From an uncultured Collinsella sp. (GTDB lineage Bacteria > Actinomycetota > Coriobacteriia > Coriobacteriales > Coriobacteriaceae): 64,000 nt of DNA. The notes beneath the pieces are model-generated. The model had not been told where the DNA came from, did not search any database, and was given only the letters and a program-made list of their open reading frames with translations. Shown here in pieces: positions 20,217-28,292 of this stretch (position 1 is the first letter of the stretch; every line of letters starts with the position of its first letter). Position numbers and translations under genes: made by a program. The stretch lies in assembly GCA_900549745.1 (NCBI GenBank), contig URPJ01000002.1:62001-126000 (forward strand), given 5' to 3'.

Positions 20217-20414
20217 TGTCCTTTCTGTGTTACGCCGCGGCACCACGCAACAAAAACGGGCGGGCAAGATGGAGCTGTTGGGACTTCATCTCGTCCGCCC
20301 GTGGTACGTGCGTCTGCGACTACTTATGTGGTGGAACTACCCTAACACGAACGGCGCGCGCTTCGTAAGCGTTGAGTTTATGGAGATGCAGGGCACCAAT
20401 AATCCCCCCCCCGA

Positions 20415-20496
20415 CCCCATAAGTTGCGGTGGAATACGGACTGTTTTGACCCTTTAAGCAGCAATTCAGTCCCTATTTCACCGCAACTCATTGGGG
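20415..20496 (-). repeat. 82-bp inverted repeat with GGGACTG segment, downstream of the ThrE gene
   Basis: Arms of about 29 bases (20415-20443 and 20467-20496) pair with four or five differences around AGTTGCGGTG. On the minus strand it reads as a long stem with GGGACTG on its 5' arm. It directly adjoins the short stem-loop at 20496-20524. The spacer 20217-20526 otherwise holds no gene I can support. Confidence 0.7.
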
Positions 20497-20524
20497 GTGC
20501 AAAGTAACCTGTCCCCTTTGCACC
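20496..20524 (-). repeat. Stop-codon-adjacent stem-loop with GGGACAGGTT loop (ThrE gene 3' end)
   Basis: A perfect 9-bp stem GGTGCAAAG/CTTTGCACC encloses the minus-strand loop GGGACAGGTTA. It begins two bases after the stop codon. The same loop on different stems recurs after rph, the asp23-like gene, lgt and the DUF6020-like gene. Confidence 0.8.
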
Positions 20525-20526
20525 AA

Positions 20527-22095
20527 TTAGCTGGTGTGGCGCCAGCGAGGGTCGGTGAGTGTACGTGCCACACCCAGACCAACGGGCAAAAACGCCACGA
20601 TGAGCACTGCACGCACAAACCAACCGAGCATATTGACTGTGTCAAAGGTGCACATGTAATACATCGAGCGATACAGATACAAACCCGGCACCATAATGAC
20701 AATCGAAGGCACCGTGAGAGCGATACGCGGGTAGGTGAGCTTGACTTCGGCCAAGCTTGCCAGCAGACCCGATACCAGCGCGCCGATAAACGCTGCTGCC
20801 TCGGGAGGCATTCCCGTGCTGAGGCCCAGGAAGGGAATCATCGTCGGCGCATCGACGAGCGTAAGGCGCAGGGTATTGGAAACGGCGCCGATCAACCCAG
20901 CTGCCGCGGCCATCTTTACCGGGCTGTTGAACATCACCGAGAAGCCGAATACGCCAACGAAGCTCATCACCACGCGCAGGAGCGTAAGAGCAAGCGGCGA
21001 AAGGCCGAGCGGGGCAAAATCATCCGGTGCCAGCCCCACACACTCGGCAACCATCCAGCCCACAAGGGTCGCCATCACAATAATCGACACGGCATACGAA
21101 AGACGCTCAATGCCGCTTCGCATATCGAGCTTAGCGATGTCGAGGCCTGCCGTAATGAGGGGAAAGCCGGGAATCACGAAGAGCATGGCGCCGATATAGC
21201 CTTCTTGGTGCGACATTGCCCCCGGTACGACCTGGCCAAGGCCGAGCAATGCCAGCAGATACGAAACGCAAGCGAGCGCAACGCCCGTCGTCAGCGCGCT
21301 AAACTGGCCAAGACCCTGCTTGAGAATATGGGAGCGAGCAAAGTTACCGACACCAGCGCCTACGAATGCGCAGGCCATCTCGATAGGGCCGCCGCCGAGC
21401 AAAAAGACGAAGGCGCCGCAAGCACAGGCTGCCGCAAGGCCCTGTTGCCAGGGAGAGTAATCGGGTTTTGAGCTCTCAACGGTCCTGAGCATCTCGTGGT
21501 ACTCGTGTACCGTGAAGCGACGACCATAGGTCTCGATTTCCTTGAGGAAACTCTCCATCATCCAAATGCGATGGGTATTGACTCCCGTTGTGGGCAGGCT
21601 GACAACCTCGTTAAAGCAGTGGCCATCTTCGATGCAAGTACACTCAAACGACAGAAGGCTCAGGTCGACGTGAATCGTGACGCCGAGTACGGCAGCAACA
21701 CGATTCATGGTATCGCGCACGCGCCAGGCACCTGTTCCGCTTGCCAGCATAAGCATGCCGGTGCGGCAGATGATGGATGACTTATCGGTGAGCGGCGCAT
21801 CGACGGCAAGCTCATCGCCTGCCGTCACGATCTGGTGCCAGTCAGTTTTCATATGGAGCGCGCCGGCACGAACGCCGTGGTGCATGGGGGCTCTCGAAAG
21901 CAGCGAGTCAAGGCGCGAAGGCTGTGGGGGCTCCGCCGATTCGCCCTCGTCCTCGTCGGGCTCTTCATCGACCAGATCAAATGAGTCAAGCGATGCTGGC
22001 TCGCGACGATCGATTAGCTCCTCATCCTCATCGTCAAAGTAATTGAACTGATCGAGCATGTCCTCTTCGATTGCACGCTCGCTCACATCGTCCAT
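20527..22095 (-). CDS. ThrE-type threonine/serine exporter family protein
   Basis: 522 residues. An acidic N-terminal region (about 1-60) precedes a DUF1212/ThrE domain (about 100-370; GMLMLASGTGAWRVRDTMNR, then SPWQQGLAAACACGAFVFLLGGG) and a ThrE_2/DUF3815-like domain (about 380-510; VFGFSVMFNSP, PEAAAFIGALVSGLLA). About ten hydrophobic segments are visible. Characterised ThrE proteins export L-threonine and L-serine across the cytoplasmic membrane. GGAAGGGAG precedes the ATG. The stop codon is followed at once by the two stem-loops at 20415-20524. The substrate is inferred from the family. Confidence 0.85.
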   Translation of the reverse strand: MDDVSERAIEEDMLDQFNYFDDEDEELIDRREPASLDSFDLVDEEPDEDEGESAEPPQPSRLDSLLSRAPMHHGVRAGALHMKTDWHQIVTAGDELAVDAPLTDKSSIICRTGMLMLASGTGAWRVRDTMNRVAAVLGVTIHVDLSLLSFECTCIEDGHCFNEVVSLPTTGVNTHRIWMMESFLKEIETYGRRFTVHEYHEMLRTVESSKPDYSPWQQGLAAACACGAFVFLLGGGPIEMACAFVGAGVGNFARSHILKQGLGQFSALTTGVALACVSYLLALLGLGQVVPGAMSHQEGYIGAMLFVIPGFPLITAGLDIAKLDMRSGIERLSYAVSIIVMATLVGWMVAECVGLAPDDFAPLGLSPLALTLLRVVMSFVGVFGFSVMFNSPVKMAAAAGLIGAVSNTLRLTLVDAPTMIPFLGLSTGMPPEAAAFIGALVSGLLASLAEVKLTYPRIALTVPSIVIMVPGLYLYRSMYYMCTFDTVNMLGWFVRAVLIVAFLPVGLGVARTLTDPRWRHTS

Positions 22096-22454
22096 ACGGG
22101 CGCTCCCTTCCTACCGACTAACCCCCATCCTAGGCAGCAACGGCTAAAGGAAACATAAAAGAGACGACTGTCATGCGAGCCATGTGTGCAATAGCCGTTG
22201 GGTAGTCGTTTGAGAACGCCCCCAATGACTATTGACGGCCAAGGCAACGCCGATGCCTTGGCAACGACAGCGAAAGCCCGCCAGAGTGAGCAAGGTGCCT
22301 TACAAGGACTGTCCCCAAGTGCCGGCACAAGAGGAACGTCCCTAAGTGCCAACCAGGGCAACACCGCAGATAGAGGACAGACAGCGAAAACCCGCCAGAG
22401 CGAGCAAGATGCCTTCAGGCAAAATGGCGCCACAGGTTGAGCATAAGTCAGCGA
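22096..22454. repeat. Repeat-rich spacer upstream of the ThrE gene
   Basis: No credible gene. It holds an overlapping pair of inverted repeats (CAACGGCTA/TAGCCGTTG at 22138-22146 and 22192-22200; ACGACT/AGTCGT at 22164-22169 and 22204-22209). It also holds a 36-bp direct repeat with three mismatches (22266-22301 and 22380-22415, core CCCGCCAGAG). Between the copies lie GGACTGTCCCCAAGTGCC (22307-22323) and GGAACGTCCCTAAGTGCC (22333-22350), which share the GGGAC core of the stem-loop family when read on the minus strand. It looks like a cluster of REP-type elements. Confidence 0.65.
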
Positions 22455-22553
22455 GCGGGCCGCATTTGAGACAAGGTGACGTGAAACGAAAGGGCGCTGA
22501 CCTTCTGGTCGCGCCCTTGAAGTTGAACGTCAGATTGTCCAAATGCGGCCCGC
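22455..22553 (-). repeat. 99-bp segmented palindrome downstream of lysS
   Basis: Arms GCGGGCCGCATTTG and CAAATGCGGCCCGC (outer limits 22455-22474 and 22535-22553; one extra base on the left) enclose TGACGT/ACGTCA and AAGGGCG/CGCCCTT, giving one long segmented stem. It resembles the palindromes at 2984, 45226 and 47562 in size and in lying beside a housekeeping gene. Confidence 0.7.
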
Positions 22554-22565
22554 GCAGCGTCGAGC

Positions 22566-22595
22566 GGTTACGGCGTTTGGCAAAACGCCGTAACC
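22566..22595 (-). terminator. Hairpin immediately after lysS
   Basis: A 13-bp stem GGTTACGGCGTTT/AAACGCCGTAACC with a 4-base loop begins two bases after the lysS stop. There is no poly-T after it on the minus strand, so it may protect the 3' end rather than terminate by itself. Confidence 0.55.
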
Positions 22596-22597
22596 CC

Positions 22598-24562
22598 CTA
22601 GCACATCTTTGCGCCGACGGGGATGGAAGCGTCGAGCTGGATCAGGTTGAGACGCTCCTCGCCCTCTTCCTCGTGAATAGCGCTGATCAACATACCGCAG
22701 CTGGGAATGCCCATCATCTTGCGCGGAGGCAGGTTGGTGATGGCGAGCAGCGTCTTGCCGACCAGGTCCTCGGGCTCATAATAATCGTGAATACCGGAGA
22801 GGATGGTGCGGTCGGTGCCGGTGCCGTCGTCGAGCGTAAAGTTCAGCAGCTTCTTGGACTTCCTGACGGCCTCGCACGCCTTAACCTTCACGGCGCGGAA
22901 ATCGCTCTTGGAGAAGGTATCGAAGTCGACGAACTCCTCGAACAGCGGCTCAACGGCGATCTTGGAGTAATCGAGCGTGGGCTTGAGCGGCTTGACGAAC
23001 GGGCTTTCGGCGTTGCCGGCCTCTGCAGCCTTGGCGGCAGCGGCACCGGACTGGAAACCCTTCTCGGGCTTCATGTGCGGGAACAGCAGGACGTCGCGGA
23101 TAGAAGCCTGGTTAGTAAGCAGCATGACCACGCGGTCGATACCAATGCCAATGCCGCCCGCGGGAGGCATACCGTACTCGAGGGCGCGCACGTAGTCCTC
23201 GTCATACTCCATAGCCTCATCGTCGCCGCCGGCCTTCTCGGCCATCTGGGCAGCAAAGCGCTCAGCCTGGTCGACCGGGTCGTTGAGCTCGGAGAATGCG
23301 TTGGCGTACTCGTGGCCGGCGATGACCAGCTCAAAGCGGTGAGTCAAACGCGGGTCGTCCTCAAAACGCTTAGCGAGCGGGCTGACCTCGATGGGGTAAT
23401 CGCACACGAAGGTCGGGTTGACGATGGTGTCCTCGCCCAGCTCATCGTAAATCTCGGCGATGATCTTGCCGGCAGTCCACTCGGGCTTGATCTCCAGGCC
23501 CTTCTCGCGCGCGGCGGCAGCAAGCTCCTCGACCGGCGTGTCGATGGTGACCTGCTTGCCGAGCACGTCGGAGACGATGTCGGTCATGGGACGGCTGGCC
23601 CACTCACCAGAAAGGTCGATGGTCTGGCCCTGGTACTCGATGACCTCGGGGTTGCCGATGGCCTTGTTAGCCGCCTTAATGACACCCTGGGCGAGCGCCT
23701 TCATGCCCTCGAGGTCTGAGAAGGCACGGTAGGCCTCCATCGTGGTGAACTCGGGGTTGTGGGTAAGGTCCATGCCCTCGTTACGGAAGATGCGGCCGAT
23801 CTCGAACACGCGCTCAAAACCACCGACGATGCAGCGCTTGAGATGGAGCTCGGTGGCAATACGCAGGTAGCACTCCTGATCGAGCGCGTTGAAGTGGGTA
23901 ATGAACGGCTTGGCGGTAGCGCCGCCCTGGATGGTCTGCAGGATGGGGGTCTCGACCTCCATGTAGCCGTCGGACTCCATAAAGCGACGGAAGGTGGAGA
24001 GAATCTGCGAACGCTTACGGAAGGTCTCGCGAACGTCGTCGTTGGCGATCAGGTCGACATAGCGCTGGCGATAGCGGGTCTCCTTGTCGGAAAGACCGTG
24101 GAACTTCTCGGGCAGCGGACGAACGGCCTTGGAAAGCAGAGTCGCGCTCTTAGGGGCAACGGAAAGCTGGCCGCGCTGGGTGCGCACAACCACGCCGGTC
24201 ACGCCCAGGATGTCGCCCAAGTCGAGGGCTTTGAGCGTATTCCAGGCAGCCTCGTCCATGTCGTTGATGCGGCAGAACAGTTGAATCTCGGCAGTCGCAT
24301 CGCGCACGACGATGAACATGATCTTGCCCTGACCGCGCTTGGCGACCACACGGCCGGCGATCTTCACGACATCCTCGGTGTCCTCACCATCGGCAAGATC
24401 GGCGTACTTAGTCTCGATATCGGCGACGTAGTCCTCAAGCTCAGAGTGCTCGGGATAGGGGTTCTGGCCCGCCTCGAACAGGGCGGCGCGCTTGGCCAGG
24501 CGGGTGGCGCGCTCGTCGTTGAGCGTCGATGCCTGATCGGCGGCGTTCTGGTTCTCTGCCAT
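22598..24562 (-). CDS. lysS: Lysyl-tRNA synthetase (class II) with C-terminal EMAP/Trbp111-type tRNA-binding domain
   Basis: 654 residues, about 150 longer than a usual bacterial LysRS. Residues 1-500 are a standard LysRS-II: the OB-fold anticodon domain (about 60-150), motif 2 (FRNEGMDLTHNPEFTTMEAY near 270) and motif 3 (GGIGIGIDRV from 469). An Ala-rich linker (about 501-546) leads to a C-terminal tRNA-binding OB fold (547-654; DFRAVKVKACEAVRKSKKLL, LVGKTLLAITNLPPRKMMGI, SCGMLISA) of the type found at the end of MetRS and in Trbp111. The extra domain should bind the tRNA elbow and raise affinity. GAGGAG precedes the ATG. It lies downstream of greA behind a terminator. Confidence 0.95.
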   Translation of the reverse strand: MAENQNAADQASTLNDERATRLAKRAALFEAGQNPYPEHSELEDYVADIETKYADLADGEDTEDVVKIAGRVVAKRGQGKIMFIVVRDATAEIQLFCRINDMDEAAWNTLKALDLGDILGVTGVVVRTQRGQLSVAPKSATLLSKAVRPLPEKFHGLSDKETRYRQRYVDLIANDDVRETFRKRSQILSTFRRFMESDGYMEVETPILQTIQGGATAKPFITHFNALDQECYLRIATELHLKRCIVGGFERVFEIGRIFRNEGMDLTHNPEFTTMEAYRAFSDLEGMKALAQGVIKAANKAIGNPEVIEYQGQTIDLSGEWASRPMTDIVSDVLGKQVTIDTPVEELAAAAREKGLEIKPEWTAGKIIAEIYDELGEDTIVNPTFVCDYPIEVSPLAKRFEDDPRLTHRFELVIAGHEYANAFSELNDPVDQAERFAAQMAEKAGGDDEAMEYDEDYVRALEYGMPPAGGIGIGIDRVVMLLTNQASIRDVLLFPHMKPEKGFQSGAAAAKAAEAGNAESPFVKPLKPTLDYSKIAVEPLFEEFVDFDTFSKSDFRAVKVKACEAVRKSKKLLNFTLDDGTGTDRTILSGIHDYYEPEDLVGKTLLAITNLPPRKMMGIPSCGMLISAIHEEEGEERLNLIQLDASIPVGAKMC

Positions 24563-24580
24563 AAGTTAGCTCCTCAAACT

Positions 24581-24613
24581 AAAACGCTCCCCAGGATTCG
24601 GTCCCAGGGAGCG
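24581..24613 (-). terminator. greA terminator upstream of lysS
   Basis: The stem CGCTCCC-CAGG pairs with CCAGGGAGCG across an ATTCGGT loop region and is followed on the minus strand by TTTTAG. It lies between greA and the lysS start, so read-through could modulate lysS. Confidence 0.7.
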
Positions 24614-24641
24614 AAAACATACCTTTACGCGGGACCGTGGT

Positions 24642-25112
24642 CTAGCGTGCGATCTTGGCGATGGTGTAGACGCGAGTCTTGCCGGAAGGCGTAACGACCT
24701 CGACGGAGTCGCCCTCGCCGTGACCGATGATGGCGTGGCCGACCGGAGACTCGTTGGAGATCTTGTGCTCGAGCGAGTTGGTCTCGGTGGTACCGACGAG
24801 CGTGACTTCCATGACCTCGCCGTTGGGATCAATCAGCGAAACGGTGGAACCGATGGAGACGGTCAGGTCGCCCGTGGTGGCAGCAACCTGAGCGTTGGCG
24901 AGGATGGCCTGGATCTCGGCAATACGAGCGGCGTTCTGGGCCTGCTTGTCCTTAGCGGCGTCGTACTCGGAGTTCTCCGAAAGGTCGCCGAACGCGCGGG
25001 CTTCCTTGATGTCCTCGACGATCTCCTTGGCGTAATCGCCCTCACGCCAAGCGAGCTCCTCGACGAGCTTCTGGCGGCCCTCAGCGGTCAGTACGATCTG
25101 GCTTGCGTCCAT
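24642..25112 (-). CDS. greA: Transcription elongation factor GreA
   Basis: 156 residues from the ATG at 25112 (MDASQIVLTAEGRQKLVEEL); the ten upstream residues of the open frame lack a ribosome site. The N-terminal coiled coil carries EARAFGDLSENSEYDAAKDKQ at about 40-60, with the acidic tip residues that place Mg2+ in the RNA polymerase active site to stimulate transcript cleavage. The C-terminal FKBP-like domain has NESPVGHAIIGHGEGDSVEV. Length and motifs are normal. Confidence 0.97.
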   Translation of the reverse strand: MDASQIVLTAEGRQKLVEELAWREGDYAKEIVEDIKEARAFGDLSENSEYDAAKDKQAQNAARIAEIQAILANAQVAATTGDLTVSIGSTVSLIDPNGEVMEVTLVGTTETNSLEHKISNESPVGHAIIGHGEGDSVEVVTPSGKTRVYTIAKIAR

Positions 25113-25160
25113 ACGGATATCTCCCCAACTCTGATCAAACAATCAACTGTCAACAAAACG

Positions 25161-25193
25161 AAAAAGACCGGCTAGCCTGCGGGCAAGCCGGTC
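25161..25193 (-). terminator. tatA terminator
   Basis: An 8-bp stem GACCGGCT/AGCCGGTC (25166-25173 and 25186-25193) is followed on the minus strand by TTTTTCGTTTTG. Confidence 0.85.
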
Positions 25194-25218
25194 AGGTGCT
25201 CACCCCAAAGGGATGGGA

Positions 25219-25494
25219 CTACTCTGCGTCCGCGTCGCTGTCCTCTGCCTGCTTCTTCTTGGCAGCAGCGAGCTTGGCCTCGAGCTCAGCGATCTCCTTG
25301 TCCTCCTCGGACTGCTCGACCACGACCTCCTCGGCCTGCTTGGTCTCGGCCTTATCGTCGCCCTCCATACCCTCGCGGATATTCTTGACGGTAGAGCCGA
25401 GGGACTTGCCGAGCTTCGGCAGGTTCTTGGGCCCGAAGATAATCAGGACAACGACGAGAATAATGATGAGCTCAGGAGCCCTCAGTCCAAACAT
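25219..25494 (-). CDS. tatA: Sec-independent (twin-arginine) translocase protein TatA
   Basis: 91 residues from the ATG at 25494 (MFGLRAPELIIILVVVLIIF); the longer frame upstream reads through tRNA-Pro and is rejected. One N-terminal membrane helix (about 7-22), the FGPKNLPKLGKSLG hinge and amphipathic helix (21-34), then a charged Glu/Lys/Ala tail with coiled-coil character. TatA oligomers form the passage for folded proteins recruited by TatBC. No tatC or tatB is adjacent. Phe-Gly at the hinge fits TatA, though TatA and TatB cannot be fully separated by sequence alone. Confidence 0.88.
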   Translation of the reverse strand: MFGLRAPELIIILVVVLIIFGPKNLPKLGKSLGSTVKNIREGMEGDDKAETKQAEEVVVEQSEEDKEIAELEAKLAAAKKKQAEDSDADAE

Positions 25495-25566
25495 GTAGAC
25501 CTCCACAATACAGCGAGACAAGCTCGAATGAGTATACCGCGGGTATCGCGGTATCACAACAATAGC

Positions 25567-25595
25567 TAAAAAAAGGGACCGCAAGAAGCGGTCCC
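25567..25595 (-). terminator. tRNA-Pro terminator
   Basis: An 8-bp stem GGGACCGC/GCGGTCCC (25575-25582 and 25588-25595) is followed on the minus strand by TTTTTTT. Confidence 0.9.
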
Positions 25596-25606
25596 TCCTC
25601 ATGCTC

Positions 25607-25683
25607 TGGTCGGGTTGACTGGATTTGAACCAGCGACCCCTGCGTCCCGAACGCAGTGCTCTACCAAACTGAGCCACAACCCG
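25607..25683 (-). tRNA. tRNA-Pro (anticodon CGG)
   Basis: 77 bases folding as a complete cloverleaf with the CCA encoded: acceptor CGGGTTG/CAACCCG, D arm with GGCTCAGTTTGGTAGAGC, anticodon stem CTGCG/CGCAG around TTCGGGA (anticodon CGG, reading CCG) and T arm with GGTTCAAATCC. A TATAGT -10-like box lies 9 bases upstream. Confidence 0.97.
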
Positions 25684-25732
25684 TTAGCTTGACTATAGTA
25701 ACAAAGATTTCCGTCGTGTGCTAGAGAAATTT

Positions 25733-26629
25733 TTACTTCTTTGGCACTTCGACGCGAACCGTGTTGGGAATGAACTGCGTCGCGCAGGACCACCAGCCGT
25801 TTTGCTGGGCAGCGTCGGCAAGCCTTTCGGCCATGGCGGCGGTGCCGCAAATGGCAAACGAGCAGGCACCCGATCCGCACACATCTACAGCAACGGTGCC
25901 GTCCTGTTTACGCAGCCAATCGAGAACCGTTTGAATCTGCGGCTCCATCTGTGCGGAAATGACACCCAAGTTGTTATGGATGAGTGCATATGCCGTCTCG
26001 GCATCACCAGCACGCAAGGCAGAAGCTATCGCGCCGGGCTCGTCCGCAGGCACCGGGGCCTCGTCAAAACGTCGATAGGCTTCAATTGTCGAAACACTTG
26101 CCTCGCGCGGCTTGACCAACACGACGGGCGTTGCGGGCAGCGCGGGGTACTCAGTTGCCAGCACGTCTCCCCCACCTACGTAGAACGCAGGGCTCGCGTG
26201 CAAAAAGAACGGGACGTCAGCACCAATGCCGCGCGCGATGTCGTCGAGCACGGGGTCGGTGCGATCAATTCCCCAGAGCTCCGCCAAGGCGACAATGACC
26301 GCGGCCGCATCCGTCGAGGGGCCGCCCAAGCCGGCGCACAATGGAATGCGCTTCTCAATCGTCACGCAGATGTTTGCCTCGCGACCATAATGCTCGGCCA
26401 TAGCAATCGCAGCCCGATACGCCGTATTCTTTTGCATGGGAAAATCTGATGCTGGAACCGTCTGGACAGTCAGCGCCTGCGCCGGCGTGACCGTCACGGT
26501 ATCGGAAAGACTGACGGCTGCCATCAGGGAATCGACCCTGTGGTAGCCGCGGTCATCGCGCTCGGTATGAACCCCCAGGTAGAGGTTAATCTTTGCCGGC
26601 GCGGAAAGGGTCAGGGACCAATCGGTCAC
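25733..26629 (-). CDS. ispE: 4-diphosphocytidyl-2-C-methyl-D-erythritol kinase
   Basis: 298 residues. IspE is the GHMP kinase that phosphorylates CDP-methylerythritol in the MEP pathway. LSAPAKINLYLGV at about 8-20 holds the catalytic Lys, IPLCAGLGGPSTDAAAVI at about 98-115 is the GHMP ATP-binding loop (GLGGGSSDAA in most members), and the Asp in this loop is the catalytic base. The C-terminal VDVCGSGACSFAICG fits motif 3. It starts two bases after the veg-like gene and so is co-translated with it. IspD and IspF are encoded at 4.6-5.8 kb. Confidence 0.95.
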   Translation of the reverse strand: MTDWSLTLSAPAKINLYLGVHTERDDRGYHRVDSLMAAVSLSDTVTVTPAQALTVQTVPASDFPMQKNTAYRAAIAMAEHYGREANICVTIEKRIPLCAGLGGPSTDAAAVIVALAELWGIDRTDPVLDDIARGIGADVPFFLHASPAFYVGGGDVLATEYPALPATPVVLVKPREASVSTIEAYRRFDEAPVPADEPGAIASALRAGDAETAYALIHNNLGVISAQMEPQIQTVLDWLRKQDGTVAVDVCGSGACSFAICGTAAMAERLADAAQQNGWWSCATQFIPNTVRVEVPKK

Positions 26630-26631
26630 CG

Positions 26632-26928
26632 CTAGTGCTCCTCGAGCTGATTGCCGAGCGGGGTAAAAATGTGCTCGCCGCTCTCGGGGTCGAACAGCTC
26701 GACCTGACCGGTGAGGACATCGATGTACTGGTAGGACTGACGCGACTTGCGGCCACGACGCTCGTCAACCTCGACGATAAAGACGGCGGGGTGCACGCTC
26801 TTGATGGTGCCCATGCGCTCGACGACGCGGGTGCGGCCCATGTTGGCCTTCACCTTAACGCGATCGCCCACCATATCGGTCAGCTTCTCGTGGATGTCGT
26901 CGACGTGATTGACTTCCATCTCTTCCAT
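26632..26928 (-). CDS. veg: Veg-family protein
   Basis: 98 residues from the ATG at 26928 (MEEMEVNHVDDIHEKL), preceded by GGAGG; a second ATG three codons later is an alternative start. It matches the Veg family of Gram-positive bacteria: DRVKVKANMGRTRVVERMG, then HPAVFIVEVDERRGRKSRQSY and YIDVLTGQVELF, an SH3-like beta-barrel fold. Bacillus subtilis veg lies in front of ispE as here and has been linked to spore development and biofilm control; the biochemical role is unknown. Confidence 0.8.
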   Translation of the reverse strand: MEEMEVNHVDDIHEKLTDMVGDRVKVKANMGRTRVVERMGTIKSVHPAVFIVEVDERRGRKSRQSYQYIDVLTGQVELFDPESGEHIFTPLGNQLEEH

Positions 26929-27023
26929 GAACAGGGCCTCCAGAAGGTGCAATTCAAAAAGGGGATAATACCCCTAAGATAGACAAAACTCTAATACTAT
27001 AGCACCCTGCTGCCGTCATACGC

Positions 27024-27060
27024 AAGTAGCTTAAAAAGCCCGGTCCCAAATTGACTACTT
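27024..27060 (-). repeat. Stop-codon-adjacent stem-loop with GGGACCGGGC core (dtd 3' end)
   Basis: On the minus strand, AAGTAG within the dtd stop region pairs with CTACTT; the loop holds TCAATTTGGGACCGGGCT followed by a T run. The AGTAGTCAATTTGGGAC part recurs almost unchanged at 60668-60684 on the plus strand. Confidence 0.65.
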
Positions 27061-27505
27061 ACAGACTATCGGTGTCCAAGACGATGGTGAACGGACCGTC
27101 GTTGACAAGATCGACTTTCATATCGGCGCCGAAGATGCCATGTGCTACTTGCTCGACGTCCTCGCGCACAAGCGTCAAGAAGTACTCGTAGAGCTCGTTG
27201 GCGACATCGGGGGCGCCGGCATCCGTAAACGACGGACGGCGGCCGTGGCGGCAGTCGGCAAACAGCGTGAACTGCGACACCACGAGCACCTCGCCGTCGA
27301 CATCGGCAAGTGCCAGGTTGGTCTTGCCGTTCTCGTCCTCGTTGATACGCAGCCCGCGGAGCTTGCCCCACAGCTTGTCGGCCTCGGCACGCGTATCGCC
27401 ATGGCCCACACCCAGCAGCACCAGGTAGCCGCGTCCAATGCGGCCCACGCACTCGCCGTCGACCGTCACGCCGGCGTTGAGCACGCGCTGCACCACCGCA
27501 CGCAC
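27059..27505 (-). CDS. dtd: D-aminoacyl-tRNA deacylase
   Basis: 148 residues, normal length. DTD removes D-amino acids (and Gly) mischarged on tRNA. MRAVVQRVLNAGVTVDGE is the family N terminus; VVSQFTLFADCRHGRRPSF at about 78-96 carries the SQFTL motif; LVNDGPFTIVLD near the C terminus is the Gly-cisPro loop region (NxGPVT in most members, here NDGPFT). It starts three bases after the rdgB stop and is the last gene of the murE-to-dtd run. Confidence 0.95.
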   Translation of the reverse strand: MRAVVQRVLNAGVTVDGECVGRIGRGYLVLLGVGHGDTRAEADKLWGKLRGLRINEDENGKTNLALADVDGEVLVVSQFTLFADCRHGRRPSFTDAGAPDVANELYEYFLTLVREDVEQVAHGIFGADMKVDLVNDGPFTIVLDTDSL

Positions 27506-27508
27506 GGT

Positions 27509-28150
27509 CTACTCCTCGCCCGTCAGCTTGGCGGACAGATGCTCGAGCGCGTGGAAACGATGGCTGATGGCGTTCTTCTCGTCCGCCGTCAGCTCGGCCA
27601 TGGTCTTGCCCGGCGTGTCGACCGGCAGGAACAGCGGGTCGTAGCCAAAGCCGTGATCGCCGCGGCCCTCGTGCGCGATAACGCCCTCGCAGGCGCCCTC
27701 ACCATAGGTGACCAGACCATCCGTGTCGATGAGCGCGACGACACTCATAAAACGCGCGGTGCGATCCTCGTCTGCCACGCCTTCCAAGTTAACGAGCAGC
27801 TTGGCGTTGTTGGCGGCATCGTCGCCGTGAATGCCCGCGTAGCGCGCGCTATACACACCGGGCTCACCGTCCAGCGCGTCGACGACCAAGCCCGAATCAT
27901 CGGCAATGGCCATAAGGCCCGTCTCCTCGACCGCAGCCTGTGCCTTGATGATGGCGTTCTCCAAAAACGTCGTGCCGTTTTCCTCGGGGTCCTCAAAATC
28001 GCCCAGCTGGCCGAGCGCCACAAAGCGCACCTCGGGCATGACCTTTCCCAAAATGGCCTCGATCTCGGTGAGCTTATGGGCGTTGCCCGTTGCCACGACG
28101 ATGGTCGCCGCCGGGTCGAGGGTGTCGATGTCAATCTTCTCAAGTGCCAT
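27509..28150 (-). CDS. rdgB: XTP/dITP diphosphatase (RdgB/HAM1 family)
   Basis: 213 residues. It hydrolyses non-canonical purine triphosphates (XTP, dITP, ITP) to monophosphates, keeping them out of nucleic acids. IVVATGNAHKLTEI at about 17-30 is the substrate loop, FLENAIIKAQAA the metal-binding Glu region, ADDSGLVVDALDGEPGVYSARYAG at about 83-106 the signature, and GFGYDPLFL and ISHRFHAL complete the active site. It follows rph and precedes dtd by three bases; rph-rdgB linkage is common in Gram-positive bacteria. Confidence 0.95.
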   Translation of the reverse strand: MALEKIDIDTLDPAATIVVATGNAHKLTEIEAILGKVMPEVRFVALGQLGDFEDPEENGTTFLENAIIKAQAAVEETGLMAIADDSGLVVDALDGEPGVYSARYAGIHGDDAANNAKLLVNLEGVADEDRTARFMSVVALIDTDGLVTYGEGACEGVIAHEGRGDHGFGYDPLFLPVDTPGKTMAELTADEKNAISHRFHALEHLSAKLTGEE

Positions 28151-28256
28151 GACTGGCCTCCTTGTCTCTATAGCAAGCCGCGTGAGGGGCGTTTGGGCAC
28201 TTGACCTCTCCCCTCTCAGGCGATCGGACCTTTCAACGCAGCATTTCAGCAGATAA

Positions 28257-28292
28257 AACCTACCAAAATAAACCTGTCCCTTTTGGCAGGTT
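28257..28292 (-). repeat. Stop-codon-overlapping stem-loop with GGGACAGGTT loop (rph 3' end)
   Basis: A 12-bp stem AACCTGCCAAAA/TTTTGGTAGGTT (one G-U pair) whose first bases are part of the rph TAA; the loop is GGGACAGGTTTA. With its flank it is nearly the same sequence as the element at 54423-54464, with different bases at one stem position. Confidence 0.8.

Noticed and set aside
22266..22415. Possible CRISPR array in the spacer with the 36-bp direct repeat
   Set aside because: Only two copies, imperfect, with a spacer of 78 bases that itself contains repeats; no cas genes in the window.
22198..22440. Short plus-strand frames in the repeat-rich spacer upstream of the ThrE gene
   Set aside because: They consist of the direct repeats and dyads themselves, with no Shine-Dalgarno sequence and no family resemblance.
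25495..25677. N-terminal extension of tatA
   Set aside because: It reads through tRNA-Pro and its terminator.
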